Assembly: GCA_029168955.1 (NCBI GenBank)
Contig: JAPDOI010001377.1
Coordinates: 122,823 to 186,822 of the forward strand
From: Aplectana chamaeleonis
Lineage: Eukaryota; Nematoda; Chromadorea; Rhabditida; Cosmocercidae
Direction of reading: 5' to 3'
DNA length: 64,000 nucleotides
This document shows positions 29,854-41,401 of this stretch, piece after piece. Under the pieces are notes generated by a model. It was not told the origin of the DNA. It did not search any database and saw nothing but the letters and a program-made list of their open reading frames with translations. The translations under genes were made by a program, and so were the position numbers. Positions within the stretch are counted from its first letter, which is position 1; each line of letters opens with the position of its first letter.

Positions 29854-32229
29854 TTTCTAAAAGTTTAGCTTCCTGGCAAAAGTAATGATTTGGCAATGTT
29901 ATAATTTCAAAAAATCAAAAAGTTGAAAAAAAAATTTAGAAAACGTCTTGAAATATCTTTAAAAATGATTTGGCACAAAATAACCACAAGTAATGAAAAA
30001 ACTGGGAAATGTAGTGAAATGATTGACATCGGATTTGGCGGTCAGTCGTAGGCCAACTTTTTATAAGTAGTGAGAGACGAGGTATAGGATTTTACAAGCT
30101 TCTCCGTTAAACTTATCAAAGCTAAATTAAGCGCGCAACGGAAACCTTAAAACATTTCATTGAAGCTGTAATACGGAAATCAGGGTGGGTCAAGCTATGT
30201 AAACGCAACGCTCAGATCCGATGCGCGCTTGATTTAGCTTTGATAAGTTTAACGGAGAAGCTTGTAAAATCCTATACCTCGTCTCTCACTACTTATAAAA
30301 AGTTGGCCTACGACTGACCGCCAAATCCGATGTCAATCATTTCACTACATTTCCCAGTTTTTTCATTACTTGTGGTTATTTTGTGCCAAATCATTTTTAA
30401 AGATATTTCAAGACGTTTTCTAGATTTTTTTCAACTTTTTGATTTTTTGAAATTATAACATTGCCAAATCATTACTTTTGCCAGGAAGCTAAACTTTTAG
30501 AAATTTCATATATTTCTCCCAAAGGTTCACTTTTTGACCTGATTTTTGTTTAGCGATTCCCATTTTGGAGAGGAGAAACCTCTTATGACAGCTTTCGCCT
30601 TCCGTGAATAATGAAATTGGTACGAATCGGTGTTGTTTGAGAACCATAACTCCAAAAAATTGTGACCCGCAATCATAAAAAACGACCCTCGCTTTCCCAC
30701 TGGGGGCCCGCACACTTTCTACGGCGTGCTGCGCACTCCCATTGGGGGCCCGCACACTTTCGACGGCGTCCTGCGCACTCCCACTGGGTTACCGCACACC
30801 TTCTACGGCGTCCTGCGCATTCCCACTGAGGGCCCGCACACTTTCTACGGCGTCCTGTGCACTCTCACTGGGTTACCTCACACCTTCTACGGCATCCTGC
30901 ACACTCCCACTGGCGTCCCGTACATTTTCTACATCGTCCCGCGCACTCCCATTGGGAGCCCGCACGCACGCTTTCTACGGCGTCCTGCGCATTCCCACTG
31001 GGGCCCGTACATTTTCTACATCGTCCTGCGCACTCCCATTGGGAGCCCGCACGCTTTCTACGGCGTCCTGCGCACTCCCACTGGGTTACCGCACACCTTC
31101 TACGGCGTCCTGCACACTCCCACTGGGGTCCCGTACATTTTCTACATCGTCCCGCGCATTCCCACTGTAGTCCCGCACACTTTCTACGGCGTCCTGCGCA
31201 CTCCCACTTTGGGAATGCACACATTCTACGGCGTCCTGCGCACTCCCACTGGGTTACCGCACACCACCTACGGCGTCCTGCACACTCCCACTGGGGTCCG
31301 GTAAATTTTCTACGGCGTCCTGCCCACTCCCACTGGGGTCCCGCACACTTTCTACGGCGTCCTGCGCACTCCCACTGGAGTCCCGCACACTTTCTACGGC
31401 GTCCTGCGCACTCCCACTGGGGTCCCGCACACTTCCTACGACAACCTACGCTTTCCCACTGGTGGCCCGCACACTTTCTGCGGCGTCCTGCGCATTCCCA
31501 CTGGGTTACCGCACACCTTCTACGGCGTCCTGCGCATTCCCACTGTGGTCCCGCACACTTTCTACGGCGTCCTGCGCACTCCCACTAGGGTCCCGCACAC
31601 CTTCTACGGCGTCCTGCGCACTCCCACTGGGGTCCCGCACACTTTCTACGGCGTCCTGTGCACTCCCCCTGGAGTCCCGTACATTTTCTGCGGCGTCCTG
31701 CGCACTCCTCAAATCCTATTTGCACCAACCGTTTCAAAGAGAGAACAATCTTGGCCGGAACCCTATCATTAGCTGTGAGTTCATTTTCGAAGCTCAGTGA
31801 GCGTCGGATGGTTTACAATAACATGTTTACATGTTTTTACCCGTCTCGACCCTCAATTTTGAGGGTCCGCTAAAATATAGCTTTCAACTCCAAAATTGAA
31901 TAGGAGCTAGCTGCATCCATTTCCAGCCTCCTGCCAAACAATTAGCCTCCTAGCTCAATTTTAACTGGTTACACAAGATCGTGAACGCCGTCTGAAGAAA
32001 AAGGAGATTAACAGTTTTTCGACCAAAATTACGTGGTTTTCGCCATTTTTCTCGAGCGCCAAGAAACCATTCCAAACCATTTTTTGGTACATATACCAAC
32101 TTTTTACGCTCTTTCCAATGGACAAAAAACCGCATCTCCACAGTTACTCTGAACGCTGATTTTGAAATCGCAGAGTTGCGCATGGCCGAGTTAAAGCCAA
32201 ATCTGGTGCGCGCTTCGCGCGCACCACAA
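29854..32229 (+). mobile_element. MSE-1: foldback, minisatellite core, 3' terminal hairpin
   Basis: Three modules in order: a near-perfect 650-bp foldback (29854-30503) starting TTTCTAAAAGTTTAGCTTCC; a minisatellite (30708-31708); and a 3' module (31720-32229) with TTCGACCAAAATTACGTGG and a terminal palindrome GGTGCGCGCTTCGCGCGCACC followed by ACAA. The same order occurs in MSE-2 to -5. There is no transposase or replicase gene. A 3' terminal hairpin, insertion between A and T and a tandem-repeat core recall non-autonomous rolling-circle elements of the Helitron/Helentron type, but the canonical CTRR end is missing. A 3-bp ATT duplication cannot be excluded. MSE-1 is clearly diverged from the other four. 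Confidence 0.75.
30708..31708. repeat. Minisatellite core of MSE-1
   Basis: Units CACTTTCTACGGCGTCCTGC and GCACTCCCACTGGGGTCCCG alternate, about 42 bp per pair. Frames stay open on both strands (for example RRPAHSHWGPAHFL repeated through 243 codons from 30857), an effect of a unit divisible by three. Confidence 0.95.
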
Positions 32230-32273
32230 TTCTTCAAAAACAACCGCTTCGCTTCTACGATTGTGATAATGAG

Positions 32274-32931
32274 GACTGGACGCAATTGCGGAACTGAACT
32301 ATAGGGCTTCTCATGTCAAAATCTCCTTATCACTATTATATTTTGCCATGACCGACCGCTCCGCTGCATACTCCGCTCGGACTCATCTGAGCAAGCTAGG
32401 CTATGTAGACTCTGTTTCATTCCAAGTGAACTCATGTTTTCGGTTATCACAGCGCGGAGCGGTGGCTTTTTCGTCGAAACCTCCTTATCACTAGTTATAT
32501 TTCACCGAGGCCCACCGCTCCGCTGGTGGTGATAATCGAAATAAACAGGTCACTACGGCTGTACCAGAGCTTATATGCATGTGTCTAGATGTGAGTATGT
32601 GTGTTTGTCGTTCGGTCTGTTTTCTGGCTGGCTACAGCCGATCGGACAACTATGACAGGGGACTTGGGCGTGGTGTGCACTTCCAATGGCGAGCGGCTTG
32701 GCGAAAAGTGAAGCAGTGGGGCGCGCCGCTCAAGTATCCACGCCGCTCCGCTTTGTAAGCGAGCAGCGTCAAAACAAGGCGGTAGCGTACGACTGGTGTC
32801 TTGCGCTTACTGAAGACGGGATATTAGACATGACTTTCACACATCCTTGGCTTCTCAGGTATTCGAGGTGTTCCTGAAAAATAAGGAAACCGCGGAGGTG
32901 TAGACGACGAGTATACTCGTCCGCGTGTACA
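32274..32931. other. No gene; one short direct repeat
   Basis: About 50 bp around CTCCTTATCAC and CCACCGCTCCGCTG occurs at 32318-32365 and again at 32478-32525. No coding signal. Confidence 0.5.
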
Positions 32932-32935
32932 TTAA

Positions 32936-33464
32936 AGGCATCGTACGCGCTAAAATCCACTTTCCATTTTCTATGCTCAATCCCTTCCTCGGGCCCCTGT
33001 GAGAACGTACAACGAGCTTGGCTGCTCAAAAACGTACCATTGTGAGCATAGAGGAAGTGGAAAGTAAGGAATTCTGTCAAAAGGGGCCTGCCCTTCCGTC
33101 AGTCATTTGGCACTTTCGCAATATTTGAGCAGAACGTCGTGTACAGGGCATGCCACTGTACGGTGACGCATCGTCGGACGAAAGTGACCTTATCGACTGG
33201 AAATTTCTCGTCACACCACGAGCGATTGCTTCCAACGCTGCCCCAATGGACGAATTGTAGAACTGTTCCTTGCGCCCTCCGCGTAACTATCCCGAGTCGA
33301 TGCCGGCGCGAAATTCAAATGAGTTTCAGAAGTTTTTTTAAAACCTTTTTTCTTGCAAAGTTGACGTTTTTGAGCGGGCTTTTCGCTACCTTTAGTCACT
33401 ATAGGGGGCTACCATCTCAAAAACGGTTAAAAACGAAACATGGTTTTCAGCGCGTACGATGCCT
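32936..33464. mobile_element. TTAA-flanked element, AGGCATCGTACGCGC subfamily
   Basis: AGGCATCGTACGCGCTAAAA and its near inverse bound 529 bp, with TTAA at 32932-32935 and 33465-33468. Parts near the right end (GTTGACGTTTTTGAGCGGGC-like) match 25485-25530 in the related element 25009-25616. Confidence 0.85.
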
Positions 33465-33699
33465 TTAAAGTTTTGTTGGCGTCAAATCTAAAACTCAAAA
33501 TCCGCATATTACATAGAAATTCGCGCGATCCGCAATTTCCCGCTCTGAAATTCGGTTTGAACTAAAATACGAAACCTGATCCTCTCTGGTATAAAGCAAA
33601 ATGCAAAAGTATAGGTCCACTATAAATTTCGCATTTTCGCTAAGTTACGATTCGCGCTTCACGAAAATACAAAATTCAATTACGCACAGTTACGTGTCC

Positions 33700-33989
33700 A
33701 CGGTGAATATCGTCTCCCTAATTTCATCGAAAATTAAAGCAATCGGTAGCTCACTGCAGCATTAGCGTTAAAAACGTACAGAAACGGGTCTAGAAGAGCC
33801 CTATGAGGCGATAATGTAGCTCACCCGAGGCTTCTTCGCTCACGGAAGGCCTTGAGCAAGCGGAATAATGGCCTTATAAGAGCTCTTCTAGGCCTGTTTC
33901 TGTTTGATTTTCTGCGCTAATGTTACAATGAACCACAGGATTTTTGATTTGCACCGGAAAAAAGACGAATTTTATTGTGGACACTGCCT
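33700..33989. mobile_element. Right part of a decayed TTAA element
   Basis: It ends ATTGTGGACACTGCCT before TTAA (33990-33993) and holds a palindrome, ACAGAAACGGGTCTAGAAGA at 33778 facing its inverse near 33900. The left terminus was not found; it could lie near 33469. Confidence 0.6.
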
Positions 33990-33993
33990 TTAA

Positions 33994-34445
33994 CTCTGCT
34001 GGTTTTGAAAGGGTAAGGAGACTTTCTGTTGGTGCAAGGTTTGCCGTAAGTGAAAATCACAGCGCGGACGAATTCCGACGCAACCACCGCATTTATTGTG
34101 CCTGTTGATTTACTTTTCATTCATACCAAATGATAGATGGATAGTAAACGTGGTGGTGGAGTGAAATTCGATGCAGAGCTCGGAATAATAACCTCGCTAC
34201 GATTGCGAAAAAACTTCATCCGGTTTTTCATTCGATTTATCCGGTTAGGTCCAATTATCCGATCGGATGCACGAAATACTATCCCGTGGAGAAGTCTGGT
34301 TAGGCATAGAGTCCTTTAGCCGGAAATTTTTTCTTGGCCTGAATCTTTTTTAATCGACGAGTCGGTTTTGCAAATTCGGCTCTATCCGAGAACTTGGTTC
34401 GGTGATTTTAGTCATCGGATGGAACGTATACTGTTGTTCTCGAAG
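33994..34445. other. No gene recognised
   Basis: No long ORF or repeat seen apart from short AT-rich stretches. Confidence 0.45.
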
Positions 34446-34604
34446 CCAAATTCCGGTCCGCATTTGCGGACAACGGCTGTCTCATTACGGAGCAGGATGA
34501 TAATCGTGTTGCGACCGATTATTCATGGCACGGTTCATTAAGCACGATTATCATCGTGTTGCGTAGTGCAACCGCCGTTGCCCCAAGTTGAGGACCGGAA
34601 TTCG
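34446..34604. mobile_element. Short palindromic element
   Basis: CCAAATTCCGGTCCGCATTT (34446) is mirrored by GAGGACCGGAATTCGG (to 34604), with inner GATGATAATCGTG/CACGATTATCATC pairs. About 160 bp; target not determined. Confidence 0.65.
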
Positions 34605-34628
34605 GCTCCGAGTACGACAGTACAGTAT

Positions 34629-35721
34629 AGGCCATAATTTTTGCGTTTTCGGCGAAAAAACACAAAAAAAGCGTTTTTTTTCACCCTTTTGTCATAACTC
34701 TGTTCATGATGGTCAATTTGAGAAACTAAAGAAATATTTGGAATCAGGATCGAGGGATCTCTCTTTTAGCATGCTATTTGGCATACTTTGTGCAAAGCAT
34801 TTAGAAGTAACAACGTGAACACCTTCGCTCATAAATGCCTTAAAGGCAGCATACACGCTCGCAAGCATAGTCGAGGTAACAGCATAGATAGGTCCGCGCG
34901 GCCCGTACTATGTCGTCAACGACGTTTGAAGCGCTGAAAACTGTCCAGGATGACAATATTTGACAATGTTTGAGCAATCTTGCCTTCCACGCCCGTATTT
35001 TCACACCCCTTCGAGTAACAGAATGAGAATCGATACTTGAGAAAACATGTGATAACTTAGAATGATAGCACTATGAAAAGGGAGTGCAGTAGAGAAAAAA
35101 CTCGATTTAACTCAATATAACATGTTTGTGCACTGATAAAATCCTCCATTCCAAGAGGTCAGCCAAAGTAGAGCGGCATTCTCGAAAGTGTCAATAGGTA
35201 TGCAGACATGTTATACTCAAGTAAACCAAGCTAGTTCTCTCGTGCACTCCCATTTGATAGTGCTATCACTCTCAATTATCACACGTTTTCACGAGTATCG
35301 ATTCTCATTCTGTTACTCGAAGGGGTGTCAAAATACGGGCGTGGAAGGCAAGATTGCTCAAACATTGTCAAATATTGTCATCCTGGACAGTTTTCAGCGC
35401 TTCAAACGCCGTTGACGACATAGTACTGGCCGTGCGGACCTATCTATGCTGTTATCTCGACTATGCTTGCGAGCGTGTATGCTGCCTTTAATTGCGAAAT
35501 CGCGTTTCGTGTTGATTGTTTCTTGTCTAATTTTGCATACATGTCTTGTTGAAGAGGGAGCCATGTGTTATTCCAGAAAAAATAGCTCACGATGCTGTCT
35601 TCCAATATCTATAGATTCCCAAATGAACCCTTTTGAACAGAGTCATGGAAAAAGAGCGAAAAAAACGCTTCCTAGCGTTTTTTTTATCCAAAAAACGCAA
35701 AAATTAAGGCCTGTATTGCAG
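34629..35721. mobile_element. Foldback element hosting a TTAA element
   Basis: The arms 34629-34713 and 35635-35721 are reverse complements in patches (GGCCATAATTTTTGCGTTTT, AAAAAGCGTTTTTTTTC, CATAACTCTGTTC). Between them lies the complete TTAA element 34844-35487. Confidence 0.65.
34844..35487. mobile_element. TTAA-flanked foldback element, AGGCAGCATACACGCTCG subfamily
   Basis: Perfect ends AGGCAGCATACACGCTCG and inverse, TTAA at 34840-34843 and 35488-35491. The arms continue through GCATAGATAGGTCCG and AATGTTTGAGCAATCTTGCC and their inverses. 644 bp, the best-preserved relative of 92-551. Confidence 0.88.
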
Positions 35722-35744
35722 TAACAACGTTTCTCTGTAATAAG

Positions 35745-35890
35745 GTATCTGCGGGTTGAGCGTTTGTTACATGCGGATTCGAAGAAAGATACATACATGC
35801 GCCTTTGATGTAAGGCGCCTGCGTGTTGAGCGTTTGTTACATGCGTCTTTGAGGAAGGATTCATGCGTCTTTAGTTCTAGGTATTTGCGT
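35745..35890. repeat. Short tandem repeat, about 75-bp unit
   Basis: GTTGAGCGTTTGTTACATGC occurs at about 35755 and 35825, each followed by a GAAGAAAGATAC or GAGGAAGGATTC block and ATGCG(C/T)CTTT. The words match the dispersed ones at 22420-22640. Confidence 0.7.
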
Positions 35891-37360
35891 CTTCATGGTG
35901 TGTAGCATAATGCTATCGGACTACATACTTATAAGGCGGAAATATTTAGTCTGGAAAGTTCTGAGTGGTGGCTATTGGGGAGGGGGAGGTCAACGCGAAC
36001 CTGATTTCCATTTTCAGATTTCTGATGGTATTTTTATTGGTTACAACATACACGACTTTGGTAGGTCAAAGTTTCTGAGTCTACGGAGAGTTTGCCGCGA
36101 GGCTCATTAGGGCATCATGCATGTAGAGTCTGTCAATTTTTTGGTTTCTAAGTCTTTTAGGTTGGTTTTGGAAGGCACAATCCTAACAATATGCTGTAAT
36201 CCTGAGAACCGAGAGACAAACGTCGGATTCGTGACCAACACTGCCAAAAATCTGCAAAAAGCCGCTTGTCAAAGCGCTTTCTAGATGGAAACATGGGTGT
36301 GCAGTAAACTTTTTTCGGTAAATTTTTTTCTGAAACTTTTTACCGAGAATTTTTTTTTGGTAAACACGGTGAATACGATAAGTTCGGTCAAAACTTGTAG
36401 ATCTCGATTTCTATCCATATTCCGTACAACTAAGCAGTTTCAAAGAACCTTCATTCAAGGAAGAGCGTAGTAGTATCACGTAGTTGACATTATAAACCAC
36501 TTAATCACTGATTCCTAACAGCGAAATGCCATTATACTACAAAGAAATACTTACCGAAATGCCCGACTCTCAATAATTCTTGGGTTGGTTCTGAGACGGG
36601 GTATGCTATTAGAACGTTTTTGGGTTCCGCGGATAGAGGAACACTTTGACTAATCTTCTTGACGGCGGTCTCGGAAAAAATCAGTATGAAACGGATGAGA
36701 ATATTATAAAACCCCTCACTTTTGACCTTGATAGTGACGAAGCTGACAGCTCTGCCAAAACGCCCTTTTCTTTTTCATCATGAACAATCATTTGGGGTGC
36801 AATTATGTAGCATTCACGAAAACTTGCCAAATGGTCGTGGAGTACCAGCAGAAAATTGTGGAGCCTTAGCACTGACAGGACGTTTCAAATTGTTTTGATG
36901 TTTTCAGCGACCTTTTCCAAATTTTCGCTTCAATAGAGATCGAAAATTGGCTTCCTTTCCTAAAATTTTGGAAAATTTTCCATTGAGGCCCTACAATTAA
37001 TGGCTAAGGTCGCGATGAAAACAGTTGTGGAAAAACCATAAATCGGCTTGATCTGGAAACGGCTAAAGGACCACTAAGGTTACGCGGCAAGAAACGAGCT
37101 AAAAAAAAGTTATTGAGAACCTAAGTTGCCAATTCGTGCGCACGTGAACAGCTCCGCCCAAAAAGATCGCAGTCTCATTCTGAGCAGTCAAAAATCATTG
37201 ACGTTCACAGCCAGAAATGAATTCTTATTAAACTAATGAAAACAGTTAAACAATAAAAACAAGCCCTTCATTCGATGTTTGACTCTATGAGGACAGAAAT
37301 ATTTGAGCAGGTCACTCCGTATGAGATTTTTCATTGATTGAATTCCAATTTTAAGCCAGC
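35891..37360. other. No gene or element recognised
   Basis: ORFs are all under 75 codons and without domain. T-rich words such as CGGTAAATTTTTTTC occur near 36315. I see no RNA gene or structured repeat. Confidence 0.5.
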
Positions 37361-38036
37361 TGACTCAGACAGTCGGGGCTTAGCACTTCGGCACAGTAGC
37401 GTTAGTACGCACCTGGCATACTAACTCTCGTTGTGAGCAGGAGCTGCTGGCAACGGCAGTATATCGTGCCAACGTATGCTGGCGTTCTAACGCTCATTAT
37501 CGACAGCCTGTTCTGCAAACGAAGAAAGCATTTTGACTTCCACCCTCTTTACCGGTGTTGGGTATGATCCTTGTCACGGCCAGCAGCAAGGAGACCAACT
37601 TCGCCGCGGTTCGCAACAAGGGCATCATCTTCGCCATGGTGCACAATGAGGAGGCATTTCCCCCCAATGGGCCGCGGGGATGATCCCCTCACCGTTCAAA
37701 ATTAACGTCCGGAAAGTGACACAAGGTCACCTTCTCGGACCGGCTTCAAGCGGCCAACTGCCCCCTCAGCGAGACTGGCCGCCTTATATACCCGCCGCCA
37801 TTGTACAAGAGAATGCTGCAATGTTCATTCGTATCAGACAAATCAATGGAGGAGAGTGTGAGTAGACACTAGGAGAGAGGGCTGGCATTAGCACGCGTGC
37901 CACGATAAACAAAGCCTTAGTACGTCAACACAAACAGCAGGAGCTCCGGCTCGTTGGCAGCATATCCTGCTGTTACCAGCATCTACAGCACTGATGCTGT
38001 AAATCCCATTGTGCCGACGTACTAAGCCCCGACTGT
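37361..38036. mobile_element. Element with ACAGTCGGGGCTTAG inverted ends
   Basis: The left end ACTCAGACAGTCGGGGCTTAG (split by one base) and the right end CTAAGCCCCGACTGTTTGAG are inverted. The outer motif GCACAGTAGCGTTAGTACG faces GTACGTCGGCACAATG in reverse. It contains CTTATATACCCGCC, a TATA-like site, but no gene. The second copy is 11425-11967. Target duplication unresolved. Confidence 0.75.
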
Positions 38037-38324
38037 TTGAGGATGTTGTTGATATTATTGTCGCGGACAGCGGGCCTGCCGGGTTCCCAGCTCGGCCTTG
38101 TCGCGGCTACATCGGTGGTGATGTGCGTCTCCCGTCTAACAATGCCCTCCGGTACGATCCCCTTTCGGGGAAGGTACCTTTCATGTGGGGATCACCTGAC
38201 CCTCAAATGCGGGGGTGAGTATGGGGACTGTGTGGGGTAATGATATAAAAGTATTGAAAATGCGCACTGACCAATATTCACCGCTGAGCGGCACGAAACA
38301 CAAGTTAGACAGAAATTATAAAAA
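38037..38324 (+). other. Exon-like open stretch, uncertain
   Basis: A frame from about 38033 to 38218 reads DVVDIIVADSGPAGFPARPC and on to a TGA, and GGTGAGTATG, a good splice donor, lies at the end. I recognise no family. The open frame enters from the preceding element, so this may be chance. Confidence 0.2.
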
Positions 38325-38353
38325 TCCTTATACTTAAAGCAGTTATGTCCCGA

Positions 38354-38380
<27 letters not shown>
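38354..38380. repeat. (GT)n microsatellite
   Basis: A GT run interrupted once by TATG, followed by TGTGCATGTGTCC. Its inverse lies at about 49135-49158 but is shorter. Confidence 0.9.
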
Positions 38381-38385
<5 letters not shown>

Positions 38386-38594
38386 TGCATGTGTCCCGCA
38401 TATCTTAGGAATGGCCGATCAAAACTTGTATGAAATGGTACCAACATTTAGGTGGGTGCGACATTTATCGATAACCAAAATCAGCCCGAGTCACCTCTTA
38501 CGTGCCTCGGGGCAACCGAGTTTGTCCGTGGAGCGCACTTTTGGCCGTGGGTCATGATAACTTCTGCGAGTCGTCTAGCGATGCAAAAATGCAG

Positions 38595-39800
38595 GGCGTC
38601 ATAAAAGGAGTGCAGGACCCCAGTGAGGGTGTGCAAGAAGTCATAGAAAGTGTGCAGGACCCTAATCGGAGTGTGCAGGACGTCATAGAAAGTGCGCAGG
38701 CCCTAAGTAGGAATGTGCAGGACCCCAGCGGAAGTGTGCAGGACGTCATAGAAAGTGTGGAGGACCCCAGTGGGAGTGTGCAGGGCGTCATGGAAAGTGT
38801 GCAGGACCCCAGCGGAAGTGTGCAGGACGTCGTAGAAAGTGTGCAGGACCCCAGTGGGAGTATGCACGACGTCATAGAAAGTGTGCAGGACCCCGGTGGA
38901 AGTGTGCAGGGCATCATAGAAAATGTGCAGGTCTCCAGCGGGAGTGTGCAGGACGTCATTGAAAGTGTACAGGACCCCAAAAGGAAGTGTGCAGGACGTC
39001 ATAGAAATTGTGCAGGACCCCAGCGGGAGTGTGCAGGACATCGTAGAAAATGTGCAGGACCCCAGAGGAAGTGTTCAGGACGTCATAGAAAGTGTGCAGG
39101 ACCCCGGTGGAAGTGCGCAGGACATCATAGAAAATGTGCAGGTCCCCAGCGGGAGTGTGCAGGACGTCATTGAAAGTGTACAGGACCCCAAAAGGAAGTG
39201 TGCAGGACGTCATAGAAATTGTGCAGGACCCCAGCGGGAGTGTGCAGGACATCGTAGAAAGTGTGCAGGACCCCAGTGGGAGTATGCACGACGTCATAGA
39301 AAGTGTGCAGGACCCCGGTGGAAGTGTGCAGGACATCATAGAAAATGTGCAGGTCTCCAGCGGGAGTGAGCAGGACGTCATTGAAAGTGTACAGGACCCC
39401 AAAAGGAAGTGTGCAGGACGTCATAGAAATTGTGCAGGACCCCAGCGGGAGTGTGCAGGACATCGTAGAAAATGTGCAGGACCCCAGAGGAAGTGTGCAG
39501 GACGTCATAGAAATTGTGCAGGACCCCAGCTGGAGTGTGCAGGACATAACAGAAAATGTGCAGGTCCTGAGTAGGAGTGCGCAGGACGTCATTGAATGTG
39601 TGCAGGACCCCAACGCGAGTGTGCAGCGCGTCACAGATAGTGTGCAGGACCCAAATGGTAGGGTGCAGGACGTCATAGAGGGTGCGCAGGTCCCCAGTGG
39701 GAGTGTGCAGGGCGTCATAGAAAATGCACAGGTCACGAGTGGGAGTGTGCAGGTCATCAAAAGTTAGCAGGACCGCAGTGGGAGTGTGCAGGACGTTACC
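38595..39800. repeat. Minisatellite core of the left 3-kb unit
   Basis: 21-bp units GTGTGCAGGACCCCAGCGGGA and GTGTGCAGGACGTCATAGAAA alternate. Larger blocks repeat too: a stretch from AGGACCCCAAAAGGAAGTG recurs about every 210 bp (38972, 39183, 39393), showing higher-order duplication. ORFs to 223 codons on plus and 197 on minus are repeat effects. Confidence 0.95.
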
Positions 39801-40279
39801 AAGAGCGAAGAATTTGAAAAAAGGTTTTTTTAAATTATTTAATGCTAAATCTTAACCTTTGTGGAGAAGAAAACAGATTAGAAAACATGAATTTTGGAGA
39901 AGCGTGCGACGCGTTTCGAGATTGACGCAGAACTCCTGAGACATTTTCTTGCCAGTTTTAGGAAACAAGCAGCAGGTCCACTTCGGCACCTTCTCTGTTC
40001 GCCACTCATTGCAACCGCTCAGTCAATTCGATTCCTAACTTCCAAAACCAGTTTTTTATATGTTGCAAGTCTGAGCTTATCAAAATCTGCACCACAAAAA
40101 CATAAACAACCACCTACTATTTTCATTCATTGAGAACAAGGGCATGACGTTGGTGAACTAGGGAAACATCATATATAAATGAGAATGCGTTTGTCCTTTA
40201 TCATGATAGAGACGGTAAGGCGAGATTAATAGCTTGTGAACTCTACAAATTGGAAGAAAGGGCAGTGGGTAGCGGCGTA

Positions 40280-41132
40280 CTCTGCCAATTCGAGACTTGA
40301 TGCTTCGGCGAAAGCGGCCTTTATCACGCTTTGTTATCATAAGGCATCAAATTCACCTTTAGCGCCGTCATGAAAGCTTATCCGCGCAAAGGGTGAATTT
40401 GCTGAGCGGTTGGATATCAGTCAGCGCAAAGCGAGAAAATACCGCCTGCGCTAACATGTTAATGCATATCAGTTGTTGAGCGGCTGGATACCACTCAGCG
40501 CAAAGGGTGAAATGACCGCCGTTGCTGGCATCTCAGAAATTTCTAAACAAATGAAAACATCCAGCGAAAACATGATAAAACGAATAATCACGTCTCAATG
40601 TGATCACGTCTCAATGTGTTTACTATGAGCACCGCCGGTATAAAAACAGCCTCATCCACCAGAGTCCTCATTCGGCATTCTGCTGCCGGCCCTGAAAGGT
40701 GACTTCCGGGTCACTCTCCGGAGAGGCCAGCATAATTTTGGTTGCTGGGAGGATACAGTGGGTATCCTCACGACGGGGGGACGAGTTACGCCGGGGTCCG
40801 CAGAGGGTGGCTCCTCACCGCAGACCTCGGTGAAGATTACGCGCTCATGTTGCGGACAAGGGGGCTTCCTTGCTGTGGACCTTCAAATTCGTGAAATTTT
40901 CGGGGGTAAATTCACCCATTTTCGAGGTTAATTCACCTCATTTTCGGGGCAATTGGACCCTCTCGCTGCCAGTTCGCACCATTTTCACGGGAAATTCACC
41001 TCATTCTCACCTCTCCTAGCGGCAATTCACCCCATACAGTGAATTTAGCGCGGCAAATTAAGACTTCATGCCGACTTGTACATGAGCATCAAGTCCCTTT
41101 GCTGCGGCATCAAGTCTCTCGAATTGGCAGAG
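40280..41132. mobile_element. TA-flanked element with inverted ends, left copy
   Basis: CTCTGCCAATTCGAGACTTG and its inverse (one two-base insertion) bound 853 bp between TA (40278-40279) and TA (41133-41134), as in Tc1/mariner-type non-autonomous elements. Inside, GGTATAAAAACAG at about 40638 looks like a TATA box. Repeated TTCACC and GTGAATT words occur in the right half. No transposase. The same element is at 46415-47264 in the right unit. Confidence 0.75.
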
Positions 41133-41401
41133 TAAGGAAGGAAGTGCAGAAGAAGGGGTTGTGAATTTTATGCCGGTAGCAACCGACGATTTACTGCTGG
41201 CTTCTTATGTTTTGCTTTTTGATCCCACATTGTGTGATACCCCACGGCCTGCTGTAAATGCATGGCACCCTGCTCTGCTCAGAGAGTCCATACCCACACT
41301 CAGCAACTTTCGGTTAGACGGAAGTCAGTCACCACCGTTCTAACTAACTAATCCGTCTCAGGTAGTTGGCTCACGCAAAAGTTTCTGTGAGCGAAAACTT
41401 C

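Larger units (their letters stand above)
29787..32273. repeat. Outer inverted repeat around MSE-1
   Basis: CTCATTATCACAATCGTAGA and AGCAAAGCAGTTGTTTT (29787-29823) are mirrored at 32236-32273 with two changes. Either MSE-1 landed in the loop of an older palindromic element, or these are extra ends of MSE-1. MSE-2 to -5 lack them, which favours the first reading. Confidence 0.7.
38325..41401 (+). mobile_element. 3.1-kb non-coding unit, left inverted copy
   Basis: It is the reverse complement of 46177-49186. In order: TCCTTATACTTAAAGCAG end, a TG repeat, minisatellite 38595-39800, unique sequence, a TA-flanked element (40280-41132), and an end GTGAGCGAAAACTTC. The right copy has an 8-bp target duplication, which defines the unit as mobile; no duplication is visible around this one. 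The ends are not inverted repeats of each other, so its class is unknown. Confidence 0.75.

Noticed and set aside
36285..36470. 61-codon ORF in T-rich sequence
   Set aside because: Low-complexity composition, no domain.
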